From a virus: a stretch of 20,290 nucleotides of DNA. Made by a program: the position numbers and the translations under genes. Location: positions 1 through 20,290 of the IMG/VR virus record IMGVR_UViG_3300045912_000432; one strand, written 5' to 3'. The notes beneath the pieces were generated by a model. That model was not told where the DNA came from and did not search any database. It worked only from the letters and a program-made list of their open reading frames with translations. Numbering within the stretch: the stretch's first letter is position 1; each line of letters starts with the position of its first letter. This document shows positions 1 through 7,847 of the stretch, piece after piece.

Positions 1-35
1 AGCAGCTCCGAATGAGCGTGCGGGGGTAGGCCGCC
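1..35. other. Unassigned left edge
   Basis: These 35 bases precede the first gene. Two of the three forward frames stop here (TGA at 13-15, TAG at 27-29), so an upstream gene may end in this stretch, but too little is present to say which frame is coding. The G-rich run GGGGGTAGG at about 21-29 may serve as a weak ribosome site for the gene starting at 36. Confidence 0.3.
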
Positions 36-365
36 ATGGAATCGCCGAATTTTGGCCCGGCGGGCCGGGAATTTTGGGACGCCGTAACGGCCGCCTACGA
101 ACTCCGGCCCGATGAACGGATGGTGTTGGCGCAAATTTGCGCCGAATTGGACGTGTTGGATGTGTTGCAACGCCGGTTTGACGAAATCGTAGAAACCGGC
201 GCCATCCCGCCGGCCGCGTTACTGACCGCCCTGTCGCAACATCGGAACGCGTTGGCGGTGTTGCACAAGCGGTTGTCGCTGCCGGATGTTGAGGACAAAA
301 CCAACATGGGCAAACGTTCGGCCGCGGCCCGTGCCGCGGCGGTGCAGAGGTGGCGGATTGGCTAG
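36..365 (+). CDS. Putative terminase small subunit
   Basis: A 109-residue protein lying directly upstream of, and overlapping, the large terminase gene. The small subunit of phage terminases recognises packaging sites on the DNA concatemer and regulates the large subunit. The protein is mostly predicted helical, with an acidic middle (residues about 15-55) and a basic, Ala/Arg-rich C-terminus (around GKRSAAARAAAVQRWR). This pattern fits P27-like and related small terminases of actinophages. No catalytic motif is expected. The call rests mainly on gene order, length and charge pattern, because I cannot see a diagnostic signature. The ATG at 36 is the only sensible start and follows a G-rich stretch. 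Confidence 0.65.
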   Translation: MESPNFGPAGREFWDAVTAAYELRPDERMVLAQICAELDVLDVLQRRFDEIVETGAIPPAALLTALSQHRNALAVLHKRLSLPDVEDKTNMGKRSAAARAAAVQRWRIG

Positions 366-2076
366 GGCAAAAACGGCCGTGGTGGACGAACCAACGGATG
401 TGATCCGTGGTTACTATCGGCGGCTGTTGGCGGAACCCGCCCGGTTGCCAACCACGCGGTGGGGAATCACGGCCATTGGCCCGACGTGGCGAATCGGGGA
501 GGATGGCCGGTGGGTGTTGCCGGAACGAACGTTGGGGTGGGATGTGTTGGAATGGTGCGGGGTGTGGTTGCAACACCCGGACGGTTCGCCGTGGCGGTTC
601 ACGGGTGAACAGGCGCGGTTCATCCTGTGGTGGTATGCCATCGACGAAACCGGGCGGTTTTTGTTCCGGGATGCGGTATTGCAACGGATGAAAGGGTGGG
701 GGAAGGATCCGTTGGCGGCCGCGTTGATGATGGCCGAACTCGTGGGCCCGGTGCGATTTGGCGGGTGGCGTGACGATGGCGAACCCGTGGCCGTGGACGT
801 GGGAGACGCGTGGGTTCAAACGGCCGCGGTGAGCCTCGATCAAACCAAAAACACGATGCGATTGTTGCCATCGTTGGTTTCCCGGGACGCTCGGTATTTC
901 TACCGGATTCAAATTGGCAAAGAAACCGTGTACGCCTTGGACGATTCCCGGTTTCTCCAAGCGGTGACGCGTTCCCCGGCGTCACTGGAGGGTGCCCGGG
1001 CAACGTTCGTGGTGCTGAACGAAACCCATTTGTGGCAATCCAACAATGACGGCCACGAAATGGCGGCGGTGATTGCCCGCAACGCCGCCAAGGTGGTTGG
1101 CGGTGGTGCCCGGACGTTACGGATCACCAATGCTTACACGCCCGGGGAGGATTCCGTGGCCGAACGTGACCGGGAGGCGTGGGAGGCGGTGCAATCCGGC
1201 CGGGCCGTGGATGTGGGGTTACTGTACGACTCGTTGGAGGCGCCGCCGTTGGCGCCGTTGACGGCGGACGCGGCCGCGGAAGTGTGCATGGCGGTTCGCG
1301 GGGATTCGTGGTGGTTGGATGCGGAGCGGTTGGTGGCGGAAGTGTTGGACGTTCGGAATCCGCCATCCCAATCCCGGCGGTGGTGGTATAACCAAATCGT
1401 GGCGGCGGAAGATTCGTGGGTGAGCCGCCAACAATGGGACGCATGCGCCGCGCCGGATGCGCCGCCGGTTGAAGATGGCCAAACGATCACCATGGGGTTC
1501 GACGGTGGCCGAACGGATGACTGGACGGCCTTGGTTGGGTGCCGGGTGGATGATGGGTTGTTGTTCACGATCGGCCTCTGGAACCCCGAAAAATACGGCG
1601 GGGAAATCCCGCGTGATGAAATCGATGGCACGATACAATTGGCCATGGAACGATACGACGTGGTGGGGTTTTTCGCCGACGTGCACCCGTGGGAATCCTA
1701 CGTTGACCGGTGGACGGAGCAATATGGCCATTCGATGGTGGCCAAAGTTTCCGAACGTTCGCCGATCGGGTGGGATATGAGGGCGCGGAAGAAAGAAACC
1801 GTGGAGGCGGTGGAACGGATGGAAGCCGCCATCGTTGATCGTGAGGTGAAACACACGGCCGATCCGGTGGCATCATCCCACGTGTACAACGCCCGCCGCC
1901 GTGTGACCGGGTTTGGGGTGACGATCCAAAAGGATCACCGGGAATCGGCCCGGAAAATCGATTGGGCCATGGCGGCGGTGTTGGCATGGGCTGCCCGCCG
2001 GGCATATCTGGCCATGCCGGAACGGGTGCGCCGGCGCCGTCACCGGCGGGCCCGCGGAAAGGTGGTGTTTGTCTAA
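358..2076 (+). CDS. Terminase large subunit (ATPase and nuclease)
   Basis: A 572-residue motor that pumps DNA into the prohead and cuts the concatemer. With the TTG start at 358, an unusual Walker A, MKGWGKDPLAA, lies at residues about 111-121, with Asp where Ser/Thr normally follows the Lys. The Walker B-like strand FVVLNETHLW has its Glu at residue 222. The C-terminal RuvC-like nuclease shows acidic residues in GFDGGRTDDW (Asp382), GFFADVHPW (Asp441) and RKIDWAMAA (Asp535). Related actinophage terminases share these variant motifs (from memory). The frame is open from ATG 286, but that start would overlap the small subunit by 80 nt. TTG 358 follows AGAGG (346-350) at good spacing and gives an 8-nt overlap, so I prefer it. 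GTG 379 or 382 are alternatives. The function is secure; the start is not. Confidence 0.93.
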   Translation: MARAKTAVVDEPTDVIRGYYRRLLAEPARLPTTRWGITAIGPTWRIGEDGRWVLPERTLGWDVLEWCGVWLQHPDGSPWRFTGEQARFILWWYAIDETGRFLFRDAVLQRMKGWGKDPLAAALMMAELVGPVRFGGWRDDGEPVAVDVGDAWVQTAAVSLDQTKNTMRLLPSLVSRDARYFYRIQIGKETVYALDDSRFLQAVTRSPASLEGARATFVVLNETHLWQSNNDGHEMAAVIARNAAKVVGGGARTLRITNAYTPGEDSVAERDREAWEAVQSGRAVDVGLLYDSLEAPPLAPLTADAAAEVCMAVRGDSWWLDAERLVAEVLDVRNPPSQSRRWWYNQIVAAEDSWVSRQQWDACAAPDAPPVEDGQTITMGFDGGRTDDWTALVGCRVDDGLLFTIGLWNPEKYGGEIPRDEIDGTIQLAMERYDVVGFFADVHPWESYVDRWTEQYGHSMVAKVSERSPIGWDMRARKKETVEAVERMEAAIVDREVKHTADPVASSHVYNARRRVTGFGVTIQKDHRESARKIDWAMAAVLAWAARRAYLAMPERVRRRRHRRARGKVVFV

Positions 2077-3413
2077 TGGACGAAATCGACGCGTTGGCAT
2101 GGGCCAATCGGGCGTTGGCCGTGGCCACCCGGGATGGCCAACGGTTGGTGAAAATCGATCAGTATCTCCACGGCAAACAACCACACCCGGCGGTTCCGCC
2201 GGGGACGCCGCAGGAATTGCGGGCGCTGGCATCGATCGCCCGCGTCAACGTCACCCGGATCGTGGTGAATTCCGTGGCGCAAACCCTCTACGTGGACGGT
2301 TACCGGCGGGCCCGCGCCGCGGAGGACGCGGAACCATGGCGGATTTGGCAGGTGAACCAAATGGACGCCCGCCAAACCGCGGTGCACCGGGCGGCCTTGG
2401 CGTATGGTGCCGCGTTTGTGCTGGTGGTGCCGCCGGCGCCGGGGGAACTGCCACGGATCAGGGTGTATTCGCCGCTCCGCGCCACCGTCCTATACGCCAA
2501 CGTGGACGATCTATGGCCCGCGGTGGCCATGTTCCGGGAAACGCCGATCACGGATCGGATTGTTGAAACGGTGGATTACCGGTTGGTGACGCCCACCGAA
2601 ACGTGGATGATCCGCGGGACGGGGATCAACGGCGGGGAAAATCTGGCGGTGATGGGCCCGCCGGTGCCACATATGGCGGGTGTGGTGCCGGTGGTGCGGT
2701 TTCTCAACACGATCGATGCCGATGGCCGCATCGAAGGCGAAGTGGAACAACTGTTCGAACTCCAAAATCAGGTTGACCTAACAACGTTCGCCCTTTTGGT
2801 GGCGCAACATTACGGCGCGTTCCGGCAACGGGCGATCATCGGGTGGGTGGCGGATTCGGAAGAAATGGCGCTGAAGGCATCCGCCCAACGGCTGTGGCAA
2901 TTCGAAGACCCGGACGTGAAACTTTTCGAATTCGGCCAAACTGACCTTGGCGGCTATCTGGAATCGCGGGAGGCATCGTTACGCCACGCGGCCAGCTTGT
3001 CGCAAACGCCGGTTCACGAATTGTTGGGTTCGCTGGTGAACCTTTCGGCGGAGGCGTTGGTTGCCGCGGAGGCCGGGTACCGCCGAAAGGTTGCGGAAAA
3101 ACAGATCATTTTTGGGGAAGCGTGGGAACAAACCCTCGAAATCGCCGGTGCCATGGCCGGGTTGCCCATCGATCCCACATCGGAGGTTCGGTGGCGTGAT
3201 ACGGAATCGCGGGCGCTTTCGGCCACCGTGGACGCCCTCGGCAAAATGGCGCAAATGTTGGGCATCCCACCGCAGGAACTGTGGGATCGCATCCCGGGGG
3301 TGACGCAGCAAGACGTGGAACGGTGGCGCGTGGCTTACGAAAACGGAAACGCATTGGCCATGTTCCAAAACGAGCTCCGCTCGCAGGTGGCGGATTTGTT
3401 GGGGGACGGGTGA
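2076..3413 (+). CDS. Portal protein, SPP1 gp6-like
   Basis: A 445-residue protein immediately after the large terminase, sharing one base with its stop (taATG). Portals form the dodecameric ring at one capsid vertex through which DNA enters and leaves. The protein begins with a helical segment (ALAWANRALAVATRDGQRL, then a short KIDQYLHGKQP stretch). Such a segment is typical of the SPP1 gp6 type, with a long helical region near residues 220-330 (FELQNQVDLTTFALLVAQHY and the following helices). Length, position and the 'RVNVTRIVVNSVAQTLYVDG' stretch at about residues 55-75 all fit the family. The open frame extends upstream to 1962, but the ATG at 2076 is chosen because of translational coupling. 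Confidence 0.88.
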   Translation: MDEIDALAWANRALAVATRDGQRLVKIDQYLHGKQPHPAVPPGTPQELRALASIARVNVTRIVVNSVAQTLYVDGYRRARAAEDAEPWRIWQVNQMDARQTAVHRAALAYGAAFVLVVPPAPGELPRIRVYSPLRATVLYANVDDLWPAVAMFRETPITDRIVETVDYRLVTPTETWMIRGTGINGGENLAVMGPPVPHMAGVVPVVRFLNTIDADGRIEGEVEQLFELQNQVDLTTFALLVAQHYGAFRQRAIIGWVADSEEMALKASAQRLWQFEDPDVKLFEFGQTDLGGYLESREASLRHAASLSQTPVHELLGSLVNLSAEALVAAEAGYRRKVAEKQIIFGEAWEQTLEIAGAMAGLPIDPTSEVRWRDTESRALSATVDALGKMAQMLGIPPQELWDRIPGVTQQDVERWRVAYENGNALAMFQNELRSQVADLLGDG

Positions 3414-3414
3414 A

Positions 3415-4149
3415 ATGGCGTTCACCGACGTTGGCGACAAACTCACCGAACGCCACATGAGGGAACAACTGGCCATCCGATCCCGGGCGTTGGATGAGTT
3501 CGCATCCCTTATGGCCAGCTACGATCCGAACAACCAATTTTCCGTGGCCGCCACCCGGAACGGGTTGGTGGAAATCACCACACGGTATCGGATGCAATCG
3601 GCGCAGGCAGCCAACCGGTACTATGCCGCCTTTCGGGCGGCGGAAGGGGTGCCGGGCGTTCCGCCGCCATTGCCGGTTTCGGACGTGGTGGATGATGCGT
3701 TCCGGGAGGTCATGCAGGATTCCTACCGGGTGTTGGTGCGCCGGAATTCTGCCCAACTGGCGGACGCGATCCGCCAAGCCGACCTTCTACGGCGGAATGA
3801 GGCGGAAATCGCGGCCCGGTTGTCGCGATACGTACTGAGCGGCGGCCGGGTGCGGTTGGCGAATTTGATCCGCGCCGATGGCGCCGCCGTGGGGTGGGCG
3901 CGGGTGACGCGGGGGAAATCGTGTGCGTTTTGTGGACTGTTGGCCGCCCGCGGGCCCGTGTACACAAAACAAACCGGCAGTTTTCGGGCCCATAACAAAT
4001 GCGCGTGCACCATCGAACCCGTGTTCCGGGAACTTCCGCGGGACAAATGGCCGCCATCATCCCGGCAATGGGCCGACCGATATGATGAATGGAACCGGAA
4101 AAACGCCGCCGGGGAGGTTGGCGGGTGGCGTTCGTTTGCGGAGGCGTAG
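3415..4149 (+). CDS. MuF-like minor head protein
   Basis: A 244-residue protein one base after the portal stop, with an SD-like GGGGGACGGG just upstream. Proteins of the Mu F / SPP1 gp7 family bind the portal, travel inside the capsid in a few copies and help head morphogenesis. The first two thirds are helical. The C-terminal part carries the family's characteristic metal-ligand-like pattern: CAFC (Cys170, Cys173), then GPVYTKQTGSFRAHNKCAC with His193, Cys196 and Cys198, followed by TIEPVF. Some actinophage relatives are annotated as capsid maturation protease with MuF, but I see no protease signature here, so I name only the MuF part. Confidence 0.82.
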   Translation: MAFTDVGDKLTERHMREQLAIRSRALDEFASLMASYDPNNQFSVAATRNGLVEITTRYRMQSAQAANRYYAAFRAAEGVPGVPPPLPVSDVVDDAFREVMQDSYRVLVRRNSAQLADAIRQADLLRRNEAEIAARLSRYVLSGGRVRLANLIRADGAAVGWARVTRGKSCAFCGLLAARGPVYTKQTGSFRAHNKCACTIEPVFRELPRDKWPPSSRQWADRYDEWNRKNAAGEVGGWRSFAEA

Positions 4150-4347
4150 ATGGCATGTGCGGGATGTGCGCGCCGCCGGGCCGCGCTGAAACGATGGATC
4201 ATCAACACGTTTGGAGGCACCACCAATGACGGACAAAACCACACCCACGAACGAAACGCCGGAATCGCCGGCGCCGCCGGACACGGACGCGAAAACCGAT
4301 CCGATGGCGGAAGTGGAAAAATGGCGGGCGTTGGCCCGGAAACATGA
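4150..4347 (+). CDS. Possible tiny CxxC protein
   Basis: A 65-codon frame whose ATG directly abuts the MuF stop codon (tagATG). Its first residues, MACAGCARRRAALKRWI, resemble the very short Cys-x-x-Cys, Arg-rich proteins sometimes found next to phage head genes. The remainder overlaps the scaffold gene in another frame by about 120 nt and looks like non-selected sequence rich in Gly, Arg and His. No SD is obvious, so expression would rely on coupling to the MuF gene. It may be a real small gene with a fortuitously long tail, or simply spacer sequence. No function can be assigned. Confidence 0.35.
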   Translation: MACAGCARRRAALKRWIINTFGGTTNDGQNHTHERNAGIAGAAGHGRENRSDGGSGKMAGVGPET

Positions 4348-4723
4348 GGCGGAGGCCAAACGGAACGCGGAGGCCGCCGCCAAACTGAAACAATTAGAAG
4401 ACGCGCAAAAATCGGAAATCGAAAAAATGCGGGAGGCCGCGGAAACGGCCAAACGTGAGGCGGAAACGGCCCGGGTGGAGGCCATGAAATGGCGGGTTGC
4501 GGCCAAGCTCGGCATCCCGGCACAAATCGCCGCCCGGTTGCATGGTTCCACGGAGGATGAATTGGAGGCCGACGCAAAAGAACTCATGGCCGCCTTCGCC
4601 AAATCCACGCCGCGCGATCTGCCGCGTGATGGCGCGGTTTCGGGTGCCACCGGAACCCCGACTTCTAACGCGGAAGAACTTGATCCGCGCAAATTGGCGG
4701 CCAAAATCACCACGCGGTGGTAA
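4226..4723 (+). CDS. Capsid scaffold protein
   Basis: A 165-residue, highly charged protein placed just before the major capsid gene, where scaffolds are expected. Scaffolds direct assembly of the procapsid and leave before DNA fills it. The N-terminus is Thr/Pro/Glu-rich and probably disordered. Residues about 27-100 form a long Lys/Glu/Ala coiled coil (for example EVEKWRALARKHEAEAKRN). The C-terminal part holds a helical GIPAQIAARLHGSTEDELEA element and a Pro/Thr-rich stretch ending in RKLAAKITTRW, which could be the coat-binding tail. The start at 4226 is set by GGAGG at 4213-4217; the in-frame ATG at 4211 lacks a ribosome site. Confidence 0.85.
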   Translation: MTDKTTPTNETPESPAPPDTDAKTDPMAEVEKWRALARKHEAEAKRNAEAAAKLKQLEDAQKSEIEKMREAAETAKREAETARVEAMKWRVAAKLGIPAQIAARLHGSTEDELEADAKELMAAFAKSTPRDLPRDGAVSGATGTPTSNAEELDPRKLAAKITTRW

Positions 4724-4866
4724 CATTGCACCGATGCATGGCCGCCACCACCCCGGCATGGGGTGAGGCCGAACGGCCGCGTGGTTGGTGGTGCATCCCG
4801 GGTTTGCCGCCGGCGCCGCCACGGTGCCGGGCCCGCAGGGCGTAACAACCCCAAAAGGATTGGATC
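4724..4866 (+). promoter_or_regulatory. Structured leader before the capsid gene
   Basis: This is the longest gap in the rightward block. Bases 4733-4738 (GATGCA) plus 4745-4750 (CCACCA) can pair with 4786-4797 (TGGTGGTGCATC) to form a 12-bp closing stem with a 6-nt bulge. Two hairpins sit inside it: CCCC-GGCAT-GGGG (4751-4763) and GGCCG-AA-CGGCC (4767-4778). A further hairpin, CCGGC...GCCGG, lies at about 4811-4831. The ribosome site AAAAGGA (4853-4859) follows. I infer a cis-acting RNA or partial attenuator that adjusts expression of the capsid gene. I see no clear promoter and no U-tract terminator. Short frames in this gap look like chance. Confidence 0.5.
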
Positions 4867-5832
4867 ATGGCGATTTCCACTATCAAACCGCAGGTGGTTT
4901 CGGCCACCGCCCTTGGACTGCTGGAACGGGACGTGGTGGTCCCACGTTACGTGTGGCGGGACGCCGGGGGTGATTTCCGGGGTGCCGCCGGTGACGCGAT
5001 CACCATCCGCGTTCCGGCCTACGCACCCGCGCGCACCCGGGCGCTCCGCTCCGGCGCCGCGCGCACCAAAGACGATCTGACCGAACGCCGGGTGGTTGTC
5101 ACCCTCGATACGAACGTTTATAAGACGGTCGCCATCACGGATGAAAACCTCACGCTGGATATCACCGCGTTTTCTGAGCAGGTGATCGCCCCGATGGTGG
5201 CCGGCATTGCCCGTGGCATTGAGGATGTGTTGGTTTCCACCATCCAAGGTGCCACCTATGCCTACGAGGTCACCCTCGATCCGGCCGGTACGGAATCGGC
5301 CACCTTGTCTAACACGTTCTACGGTGCGGCCATCCGCGCCCGCCGGATGCTGAACAACGGCAGGGTTCCGATGACGGATCGGGTGATGATCGTTGGAACG
5401 TCCATTGAAGCGCTGGCCCTTCAGGAACCGCAGCTCGTTTCCGCGGAAAAAATCGGCACCGCCGATGGCATCCGGGAGGGGACGATCGGCCGGATTGCCG
5501 GGTTCGACGTGATCCCGGTGCCGGTTCTCGGGCCCAATGAGGCGTACGCATTCCACCGGACGGCTTATGTTCTGTCCACGCGGGCGCCGGCGGTGCCGGC
5601 ATCGGCGCCGTGGGGTGCCACGCAGGCATGGAACGGGTTTTCGATCCGTGTGGTTCAGGCGCTCGATCCGGACACGGTGGTCGACAACGTTCACGCGGAC
5701 GTTTTCTGTGGCGCGGACGTGGTGCGGGATTACGGCACCCTCACCGGTGAAATTTTCACCCCGGCCACGAACCCCGATCTGGACGTGGACACGCCGCTTT
5801 TCGTTCGGGCCGTGAAAATCACGCTGGCGTAA
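4867..5832 (+). CDS. Major capsid protein (P22 coat-like, HK97 fold)
   Basis: A 321-residue protein after the scaffold, in the usual place and size range for an HK97-fold coat protein. Hundreds of copies form the icosahedral shell. The sequence reads like the 'P22 coat / gene 5' group common in actinophages. It opens with a short N-arm (ISTIKPQVVSATALGLLERD), followed by the beta-rich GDAITIRVPAYAPAR, RRVVVTLDTNVYKTVAITDE and then a spine-like helix (FSEQVIAPMVAGIARGIEDV). Around RVMIVGTSIEALALQEP and GRIAGFDVIPVPVL is the part that resembles the A-domain and the return strand. The start at 4867 follows AAAAGGA at 7-nt spacing. It has its own structured leader, which fits its need for high expression. 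Confidence 0.88.
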   Translation: MAISTIKPQVVSATALGLLERDVVVPRYVWRDAGGDFRGAAGDAITIRVPAYAPARTRALRSGAARTKDDLTERRVVVTLDTNVYKTVAITDENLTLDITAFSEQVIAPMVAGIARGIEDVLVSTIQGATYAYEVTLDPAGTESATLSNTFYGAAIRARRMLNNGRVPMTDRVMIVGTSIEALALQEPQLVSAEKIGTADGIREGTIGRIAGFDVIPVPVLGPNEAYAFHRTAYVLSTRAPAVPASAPWGATQAWNGFSIRVVQALDPDTVVDNVHADVFCGADVVRDYGTLTGEIFTPATNPDLDVDTPLFVRAVKITLA

Positions 5833-5837
5833 CGTCA

Positions 5838-6269
5838 ATGCCCACACCGCCACCGCTGGCTACGTTGGGTGCAATGGGGGATCGGTTGGGGATCACCCTC
5901 GATCCCCTATCGCCCGATGGCATCCGCGCCGCGGCAGCCTTGGCCGATGCATCCGCGGTGGTGCGTTCCGTGGCCCGCAAAACGTGGGTGGATGAGGATG
6001 GCAACTTGGAACCCGTGCCACCGGTGGTGGAGCAGGTGACGATTGCCGCCGCCATCCGCGTTTTCCGGAACCCGGACGGGTTCGCCCAAGCTTCAGTGGG
6101 TGACGTTTCGGTATCGTACGGGAGCCGCCCGGGTGGTTCGGTGTTTCTCACCCGGGACGAAAAACGGGCCGTGATGGCCGCCGCCGGCACCGCCACGGCC
6201 CGGGCGATCCCTCTGGAATCGGGGTGGGTGGTGATGCCGCCCGCCGTTGACGATGAGGTGTTACGGTGA
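5838..6269 (+). CDS. Head-tail adaptor (connector)
   Basis: A 143-residue protein five bases after the capsid gene. The opening LATLGAMGDRLGITLDPLSP resembles the 'LATVEDLEARLG' start common in HK97 gp6 / SPP1 gp15-type adaptors, which sit below the portal and extend its channel. A helical region (DGIRAAAALADASAVVRSVARKTW) and a second helix (VEQVTIAAAIRVFRNPDG) follow, the usual helical-bundle layout. The loop with VSVSYGSRPGGSVFLT is also typical. There is no clear SD, so translation is probably coupled to the capsid gene. ATG 5874 is a possible but less likely start, because it would remove the conserved opening. Confidence 0.75.
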   Translation: MPTPPPLATLGAMGDRLGITLDPLSPDGIRAAAALADASAVVRSVARKTWVDEDGNLEPVPPVVEQVTIAAAIRVFRNPDGFAQASVGDVSVSYGSRPGGSVFLTRDEKRAVMAAAGTATARAIPLESGWVVMPPAVDDEVLR

Positions 6270-6619
6270 TCCCGGTTGTCACCACGAAGATTTCGGTGAT
6301 GCGCCCGGCCATCAACCGGGTTCCCTACGGCCCGCCACCCGCCATGGTTGCGGTGGCGACCGGGGTGAACGCCCACATTGCCACAACAACCGGGGTGGAA
6401 GATTCCACCGGCGCCCGGGAAATCGTGTGGTTTCGGTTGGCTTGCGATCCCGTGGATTTGCGCCACGGGGACGTGGTGATTGATGAGCAAACGGGCGCGG
6501 AATACGACGTTCAGTGGGCGCGGTTGCGCACCGGTTCCGGGGTGTTGTCCACCCTTGATCACGTGCAGGCCGGGTTGATCCAACGATCCGGGGTTAGGAG
6601 TAAGCCATACCGTGTCTGA
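6266..6619 (+). CDS. Head-tail stopper (head closure) protein
   Basis: A 117-residue beta-rich protein that starts at GTG overlapping the stop of the adaptor (GTGA). Its position between adaptor and gp10-like genes and its content of strands and short loops (DPVDLRHGDVVIDEQTGAEY and DVQWARLRTGSGVLSTLDHV) fit the SPP1 gp16 / head-closure group, which seals the filled head and docks the tail. The segment 'GDVVIDEQTGAEYDVQWA' resembles the reported pattern in which a parameter is defined and converted in such proteins. The product call is by order and fold type, not by a catalytic motif. Confidence 0.65.
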   Translation: MIPVVTTKISVMRPAINRVPYGPPPAMVAVATGVNAHIATTTGVEDSTGAREIVWFRLACDPVDLRHGDVVIDEQTGAEYDVQWARLRTGSGVLSTLDHVQAGLIQRSGVRSKPYRV

Positions 6620-6899
6620 CGGGTTCCGCATCGAACGGATCGAATGGGACAAAGGCCAAATGGAAAAGGCCCTGTTGTGGTCCCCGGAAATCGCCGCGTT
6701 GTTGAAAGCCGTGGCGGAAGAACGCATCACCCGGGCGTCCTATCCAAACGCCACGTTCCGGGTTCGGGCGGGGGTGGGCAAACGCCGTGGTGCATTTGCA
6801 CAAGGCATCATGTACCACCCGCGGGCCCGGTTCGTGGAATTCGGCACCCGTAAGGTTCCACCGCGCGCCGTGATGCGCCGGGCGTTTGGGTTGGTGTAA
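6612..6899 (+). CDS. HK97 gp10-like head-tail or tail completion protein
   Basis: A 95-residue protein starting at GTG 6612, 8 nt inside the previous gene, behind AGGAG (6596-6600). Its layout matches the short HK97 gp10-like proteins that come between the stopper and tail terminator. An N-terminal region leads to a helix (ALLKAVAEERITRA), then a Gly/Arg-rich loop (RVRAGVGKRRGAFAQGI), and then the typical 'YHPRARFVEFGTRKVPPRAVMRRAF' ending, in which xFVEFGT..xPPRxxMxRAF is the family's hallmark. It probably helps to complete or stabilise the tail end near the head. The short length is common in actinophage versions. Confidence 0.75.
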   Translation: MSDGFRIERIEWDKGQMEKALLWSPEIAALLKAVAEERITRASYPNATFRVRAGVGKRRGAFAQGIMYHPRARFVEFGTRKVPPRAVMRRAFGLV

Positions 6900-6901
6900 C
6901 C

Positions 6902-7294
6902 ATGGCGACCGAAGTGTGGATCGAAGGTGACGTTGACGCCGCGTTTCGGGAGTATCTGGAAGCGGTGTTGGGCCCCGGCATGGTTGGCCGGGTGCAACAT
7001 GCCGCCGTGGATGGGCCGTTGCCGCAGGTGGTGGTGATGCGCCTTGGCGGTTACGCCACCGATATTTCGTATCAAATCGACGTGTGGGCGAACACCCGGG
7101 ATGAGGCGTGGTTGTATACCACGATCATCGTGGGTGGGATTGAAACGGCCGCGGAAGCTTGGTTTTCGCTGGTGCCGGATGCTAGGGCCCGCATCATCGG
7201 AACCCGCGTTGAATCGATCCGGTGGATGCCGGACGATTTGACCAACGTTCCCCGGTACGTGGTGGAGGCCACGGTGGCCGGGATCATGGCATGA
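6902..7294 (+). CDS. Tail terminator protein
   Basis: A 130-residue protein between the gp10-like gene and the tube gene, the standard slot for the tail terminator, which caps the tube when it reaches full length and joins it to the head. The mix of strands and helices supports this: LPQVVVMRLGG, then YQIDVWANTRDEAWLYTTII (strand then helix), then a late RYVVEATVAGI strand. 'SYQIDVWA.TRDEA' is the kind of core element seen in gpU / lambda Z-like terminators. No ribosome site stands out before 6902, two bases after the previous stop. Confidence 0.68.
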   Translation: MATEVWIEGDVDAAFREYLEAVLGPGMVGRVQHAAVDGPLPQVVVMRLGGYATDISYQIDVWANTRDEAWLYTTIIVGGIETAAEAWFSLVPDARARIIGTRVESIRWMPDDLTNVPRYVVEATVAGIMA

Positions 7295-7307
7295 TGGAGG
7301 ATTCACC

Positions 7308-7847
7308 ATGGGAAATCCGGTAAATGTGCGAATCGGGCCCGGGAAGCTGTATTGGGCGCCCATTGGCACCCCGGTTCCATCCGACCTTGCCACGGCATGG
7401 GATACGGATTGGGTGCAACTTGGTTACACGCACGAAGGTTCGACGTTCAGCATTGCCGCCGATTTTCAGGATGTGACGGTGGCGGAGGAATACGAGCCGA
7501 TCGCGATCCTTCAGGTATCGCGAACCATCACGATCAAATTCCAACTCGCCGAACTCACCGCGGAAAATTTGCTCCGCGCCATGAACGGCGGCACCACCAC
7601 CACGGTTGACGGGGTTACCACGTACACGCCGCCGGCCGCGGGCGAATTCACCCCGGCCATGCTGGGGTGGGAATCGGATGACGGCCTCGAACGGTGGGTT
7701 TTCCGGCGCGTGATTCAAACCGGCAACATCGAAATTCCGCGCAAAAAGGCCCCGGAAAAGGCCGTGATCCCGGTAGAATTCCGGGCCATGAAGCCCGCGG
7801 GTTCCGCCGCGTTCGTGTGGATTCACGATGCCGACTACGCAGCGTAA
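7308..7847 (+). CDS. Major tail tube protein
   Basis: A 179-residue protein with the clearest ribosome site in the area (GGAGG at 7296-7300, ATG 7308), as expected for a protein needed in many copies. Tube proteins stack as hexamers to form the tail. Seen features are: an N-terminal opening (VNVRIGPGKLYWAPIGTPVPS), the strand-rich middle (GYTHEGSTFSIAADFQDVTV followed by YEPIAILQVSRTITIKFQLA), an extended loop (DGVTTYTPPAAGE) and final strands (VIPVEFRAMKPAG). 'GxLxxAPxGTPxP' near the start is typical of actinophage major tail proteins. The last 20 nt overlap the chaperone gene. Confidence 0.85.
   Translation: MGNPVNVRIGPGKLYWAPIGTPVPSDLATAWDTDWVQLGYTHEGSTFSIAADFQDVTVAEEYEPIAILQVSRTITIKFQLAELTAENLLRAMNGGTTTTVDGVTTYTPPAAGEFTPAMLGWESDDGLERWVFRRVIQTGNIEIPRKKAPEKAVIPVEFRAMKPAGSAAFVWIHDADYAA

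Noticed and set aside
1219-1854. 211-codon - strand frame within the large terminase
   Set aside because: Shadow of the terminase coding strand; His/Arg-rich with no ribosome site.
3723-4577. Long - strand frame over the MuF and scaffold region
   Set aside because: Pro/Arg-rich antisense shadow with no start signal and no domain.
4763-5080. Forward frame in the capsid leader
   Set aside because: It overlaps the capsid gene and has no ribosome site; the leader looks structural and not coding.
4057-5853. A 598-codon open frame on the - strand
   Set aside because: It lies antisense to the MuF end, scaffold and capsid genes, which have good ribosome sites and recognisable products. Its translation is Arg/His/Gly-rich and of low-quality composition, as GC-rich antisense frames usually are.
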